A stretch of 64,000 bases of DNA, from positions 496,001 through 560,000 of the forward strand of contig NZ_CYUJ01000002.1 in assembly GCF_001299475.1 (NCBI RefSeq), given 5' to 3'. The notes below the pieces were generated by a model, which ran no database searches, was not told the origin of the DNA, and saw only the letters and a program-made list of their open reading frames with translations. Shown here piece by piece: positions 61,793 through 64,000 of the stretch (within the stretch, counting starts at the first letter, position 1; every line of letters starts with the position of its first letter). Origin of the DNA: Neofamilia massiliensis (lineage in GTDB: Bacteria; Bacillota; Clostridia; Tissierellales; Peptoniphilaceae). Both the position numbers and the translations under genes were made by a program.

Positions 61793-62985
61793 TGAAGTTT
61801 TTAATTAAGAATGTAAAGCTTACTGACCACAGGGGCAGCAAGATTTCTGATTTATTAATTGAAGATGAGATTATTAAAAAAATAGGAAAAGATCTTTCTG
61901 CCTATGAGGATTCCATGGTAATTGACGGAACTGGAAAAGTCCTAATGCCATCTTTTGTAGACCTCCACGTTCACTTTAGAGATCCTGGCTACACCTACAA
62001 GGAAGACATTGAATCAGGATCAAGGGCAGCTTTAAAAGGCGGCTATACAATATGTTACGCCATGGCAAATACAAAACCTGTCTGTGACAATATGGAAATC
62101 TATAATTATATAAGAGAAAAGTCCAAGGACTTAGACTTAATTGACCTTTATCAAAACATTGCCGTGACAAAAAACTTATCAGGCAAAGAATTAACTGACT
62201 TCGAATCTTTTGGAGACGATGTAAAATTTATTTCTGATGACGGCAGGGGAATTTTATCTAATCACGTAATGAACCAAGCCTGCCTTGAAGCGAAAAAACA
62301 CAATATTGGAATTATGGTTCACGGAGAAGATCCAGAAATTTCTCCTTATGACTACAGGTTGGCTGAAGATATTATCACTTTAAGAGATAGCTACTTGTCA
62401 AAGATTACTGGAGCGAAAATTCACTTTAGCCATGTTTCAACTAGGGGGTCTGTAGAAATTATTAGAGACTATAAGGCCCAAGGTGCTAACATCACTTGCG
62501 AAACAACTCCTCATCACATTTATTTAGCTGGTGAAGACTTTAGGGTCAATCCACCAATTAGAGAAAAAGCTGACAACGAGGCTTTGATCCAAGGGCTAAA
62601 AGATGGAACTATAGATTGTATTTCAACTGACCACGCCCCTCACTCAAAAGAAGACAAGGAAAAAGGTGCACCAGGTATGGTTGGTCTTGAAACTGCATTT
62701 GCAACTTCTTATACTGCCTTAGTTGATTCTGGAAATTTGAGTTTAGAAAAATTATCTCAAGTTATGGCCTACAATCCAGCAAAGATTTTAGGCCTAGACC
62801 ATGGAGAAATTAAAGAAGGGGCCAGGGCTGATTTAGTTTTAGTTGATTGCGAAGAAGAATATATTGTTAGCCAAGCTGATATTGTTTCTAAAAGTAAAAA
62901 CTCTCCTTTTATTGGAAGAAAGTTAAAGGGAAAAGTGCTAATGACTTTTAGAAAGGGAAGACTTATGTACGGAGGCAAAAATTGA
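61792..62985 (+). CDS. pyrC: Dihydroorotase
   Basis: 397 aa, class I type. Zinc ligands DLHVHFRDPGYTYKEDI near residue 58, MVHGEDPE near 172, HFSHVSTRGS near 212, and STDHAPHSKEDK near 284. It cyclises carbamoyl aspartate. It overlaps pyrF by 4 bases (TTGA). Confidence 0.95.
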   Translation: MKFLIKNVKLTDHRGSKISDLLIEDEIIKKIGKDLSAYEDSMVIDGTGKVLMPSFVDLHVHFRDPGYTYKEDIESGSRAALKGGYTICYAMANTKPVCDNMEIYNYIREKSKDLDLIDLYQNIAVTKNLSGKELTDFESFGDDVKFISDDGRGILSNHVMNQACLEAKKHNIGIMVHGEDPEISPYDYRLAEDIITLRDSYLSKITGAKIHFSHVSTRGSVEIIRDYKAQGANITCETTPHHIYLAGEDFRVNPPIREKADNEALIQGLKDGTIDCISTDHAPHSKEDKEKGAPGMVGLETAFATSYTALVDSGNLSLEKLSQVMAYNPAKILGLDHGEIKEGARADLVLVDCEEEYIVSQADIVSKSKNSPFIGRKLKGKVLMTFRKGRLMYGGKN

Positions 62986-63833
62986 TTATAGATAAGTTAT
63001 ACGAAAGAGTTAAGGAAAGAGGATTTGTCTGTGTTGGCCTAGATCCAGTGTTTGACAATTTGCCTAAGAGATTTACTGACCTGGGAGTTTGTGATGGATT
63101 ATTTGCTTTTAACAAGGAAATTATTGACGCAACTGCTGACCTTGTTGCAATTTTCAAACCACAAATAGCCTTTTACGAAGCCTATGGTCTTGAAGGACTA
63201 AGGGCCTACGAAAAAACTGTGACCTATTTAAGAGACAAGGACCTTTTATCAATTGGCGACATTAAGAGAGGAGATATTTCTTCTACTGCAAAAATGTATG
63301 CTAAGGCCCACTTTGAATCTGAGCTGAGAACAGATTTTATAACTCTGTCTCCTTATATGGGCTTTGATTCAATTGAGCCATATTTACCATATTTAGAGTC
63401 TGGCGACCATGGAGTTTTTGTTCTTCTTAGAACTTCAAATCCTGGAGCCAAGGATTTAGAATATCTTATCCAAGAAGACGGACGTCCACTTTATTACACA
63501 GTTGCCGACAAGTTAGAAGAAATGGGCAAAAAGTTTATTGGCAAGTGCGGTTATTCATCTCTAGGCATGGTTGTCGGTGGAACTCACAGCGAAGAGGCCA
63601 TTGAAATTAGAGAAAAATATAAAAACGCCTTTTTCTTAATTCCAGGTTACGGGGCCCAAGGTGGCAAGGCTGAAGATATTAGAAATTATTTGGCAGACTT
63701 TAATGGAGGAGTTGTAAATTCTTCTAGGGGAATTATTAATAACTACAAAAAATATGATGACGGCGATGATAAAGTTGGCTTCTATGCTAGAGCAGCTGTT
63801 GAAGCAATGAAAAAGGATATTTTTAATGAATAA
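62982..63833 (+). CDS. pyrF: Orotidine 5'-phosphate decarboxylase
   Basis: 283 aa, the longer type 2 form. CVGLDPVFDNLP near the start, the catalytic SIGDIKRGDISSTAKMYA near residue 88, and FLIPGYGAQGG near 214. It makes UMP from OMP. The TTG start at 62982 is set by GGAGG at 62971-62975 and the family N-terminus. It overlaps pyrK by 8 bases. Confidence 0.95.
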   Translation: MIIDKLYERVKERGFVCVGLDPVFDNLPKRFTDLGVCDGLFAFNKEIIDATADLVAIFKPQIAFYEAYGLEGLRAYEKTVTYLRDKDLLSIGDIKRGDISSTAKMYAKAHFESELRTDFITLSPYMGFDSIEPYLPYLESGDHGVFVLLRTSNPGAKDLEYLIQEDGRPLYYTVADKLEEMGKKFIGKCGYSSLGMVVGGTHSEEAIEIREKYKNAFFLIPGYGAQGGKAEDIRNYLADFNGGVVNSSRGIINNYKKYDDGDDKVGFYARAAVEAMKKDIFNE

Positions 63834-64000
63834 GTACGAAAGAAGAAAAATTATTTCAAATGAATCACTAGGCCAAGGGGTTTACTTAATGGAAGTTGAA
63901 GGTGCCTATGAAGGTAAACCAGGGCAATTTTATATGCTCAAGGACTGGGAAACTGATCCAATTTTATCTCGTCCACTTGGAGTTGTTGACCTAGAGAAAA
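63826..64000 (+). CDS. pyrK: Dihydroorotate dehydrogenase electron transfer subunit (partial)
   Basis: 58 codons before the window end. The frame reads KPGQFYMLK and later LSRPLGVVD, typical of the FAD-binding barrel of PyrK, which passes electrons from PyrD to NAD via FAD and a 2Fe-2S cluster. pyrD is expected just downstream. ATG 63826 overlaps the pyrF end. Confidence 0.85.
   Translation, partial: MNKYERRKIISNESLGQGVYLMEVEGAYEGKPGQFYMLKDWETDPILSRPLGVVDLEK

Overview
The window is AT-rich DNA (Arg is mostly AGA, Lys mostly AAA/AAG, strong Shine-Dalgarno sites, frequent TTG and GTG starts) from a low-GC Gram-positive obligate anaerobe. Pyruvate:ferredoxin oxidoreductase, a glycyl-radical activase, tyrosine phenol-lyase, HPr kinase, a large SRP RNA with an Alu domain and ECF transporters together fit a Firmicutes/Tissierellia organism. 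Gram-positive anaerobic cocci such as Peptoniphilaceae are my best guess, from gene content and not from a search. Nearly every protein gene lies on the + strand; the exceptions are a two-gene operon near 42 kb and three RNA genes near 60 kb.

Layout. 0-6.9 kb: a glycyl-radical activating enzyme, then a pyrimidine nucleoside salvage operon (cytidine deaminase, Bmp-type nucleoside lipoprotein, its ATPase and two permeases, uridine phosphorylase). 6.9-7.4 kb: a gene-free spacer with three perfect DnaA boxes and AT-rich 12-mer repeats. 7.4-10 kb: lipid kinase, M42 peptidase, HutD-like cupin. 10.3-14 kb: a tyrosine-catabolism module (tyrosine phenol-lyase, NSS-type transporter, YheO-like regulator). 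14-23.1 kb: two small proteins, then a galactose regulon (LacI-type regulator, mglBAC, galM, galT, galK; no galE here). 23.2-32.5 kb: DUF697 protein, Xaa-Pro aminopeptidase, uvrC, hprK, nifJ. 32.56-33.25 kb: one IS200-type insertion with both hairpin ends. 33.4-40.8 kb: recQ, the str operon rpsL-rpsG-fusA, then tuf and ung.

40.8-47.6 kb is the accessory, degraded part of the window. It holds structured spacers, an amidohydrolase with an altered catalytic triad, a UspA/DUF1294 pair on the - strand, two units driven by near-identical duplicated promoters (one a DUF3137-LemA pair), an acetyltransferase ORF with no usable start codon, a chimeric antitoxin remnant, and a small gene broken at a run of 12 A. 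47.7-52.8 kb is an ECF transporter operon of unknown substrate that also encodes a PHP phosphoesterase and a MurR/RpiR sugar-phosphate-type regulator. 52.9-59.3 kb is a type I restriction-modification locus (hsdM-hsdS-hsdR) followed by two paralogous 61-residue proteins. 59.4-60.2 kb carries tRNA-Ser, SRP RNA and tmRNA on the - strand, apparently as one transcription unit. 60.2-64 kb is a pyrimidine biosynthesis operon (pyrB-pyrI-pyrC-pyrF-pyrK...) behind a PyrR-type attenuator; pyrK is cut by the window end.

The metabolic picture is an anaerobe that takes up nucleosides, galactose and tyrosine, ferments through pyruvate:ferredoxin oxidoreductase, and can also make pyrimidines de novo. The least explained features are the ECF/PHP/RpiR operon, the paired 61-residue proteins behind the restriction locus, the origin-like spacer at 7.2 kb and the tRNA-SRP-tmRNA transcription unit.
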